DNA of 64,000 nt from Mauremys mutica. Lineage: Eukaryota > Chordata > Testudines > Geoemydidae. The position numbers were made by a program, and so were the translations under genes. Position 1 is the first letter of the stretch; each line of letters begins with the position of its first letter. Shown in pieces: positions 63,959 through 64,000 of the stretch. The stretch lies in NCBI RefSeq assembly GCF_020497125.1, contig NC_059084.1, positions 10,753,501 to 10,817,500 of the forward strand, written 5' to 3'. The notes beneath the pieces are model-generated. The model ran no database searches, was not told the DNA's origin, and saw only the letters and a list, made by a program, of their open reading frames with translations.

Positions 63959-64000
63959 ATCTTTTCCCCTCTGTTGGTCTCTTTACACTGTAAGCACTTT
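63959..64000. other. Window end, unassigned
   Basis: Nothing recognised in the last bases. Confidence 0.4.

Overview
The window is vertebrate nuclear DNA: long non-coding stretches, no operons, short ORFs and a dense layer of transposon relics. The mix of CR1 LINEs, a tRNA-headed SINE with a CR1-like tail, MIR-like SINEs, a Penelope-like element, Ty3/Gypsy-like pieces and many hAT-type elements with 8-bp target-site duplications (TSDs) points to a sauropsid, most likely a turtle (crocodilian less likely). This is inferred from repeat style, not from a marker gene.

Only two host-gene-related pieces can be supported. On the minus strand at 35376-35616, inside a CpG-rich stretch, is a first coding exon of a Gs/Golf-class G protein alpha subunit (probably the long first exon of GNAL). 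It ends in a clean GTGAGT donor; no later exons are seen here. On the minus strand at 59473-59772 is an intronless, still open copy of SPCS1 (signal peptidase complex subunit 1) followed by ATTAAA and a short A tract, so a retrocopy.

Layout. 1-5 kb: unique or very old sequence. 5-8.2 kb: nested DNA transposons, a 79-bp perfect palindrome, and a CR1 copy split by a MITE. 10.3 kb: SINE. 15.0-17.5 kb: a DNA-transposon fragment next to a CR1 copy. 19.2-20.2 kb: a 968-bp hAT-like element. About 22.0-27.7 kb: a decayed Ty3/Gypsy-like locus (LTR-like, Gag-like and protease-like pieces), expanded by a telomere-like 36-bp minisatellite (23.56-24.09 kb) and invaded by a young LTR element (25234-27528) whose only ORF is a three-zinc-knuckle Gag-like protein. 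27.9-28.8 kb: CR1. 29.1-30.6 kb: four related MITEs. 30.7-34 kb: more DNA elements and a CR1 ORF1-like relic. 35 kb: the G-alpha exon. 38.6-48.3 kb: mostly DNA elements, several with clear 8-bp TSDs. 51.0-52.0 kb: a Penelope-like relic ending in a hammerhead-ribozyme-like fold. 56.6-58.2 kb: a foldback hAT element. 58.5-60 kb: CR1 and the SPCS1 retrocopy. 60-64 kb: almost featureless AT-rich sequence.

The strongest candidates for something undescribed are the Gag-only LTR element, the Penelope/hammerhead relic, the foldback hAT and the telomere-like minisatellite. All positions were read by eye; element names are family-level calls without database support.
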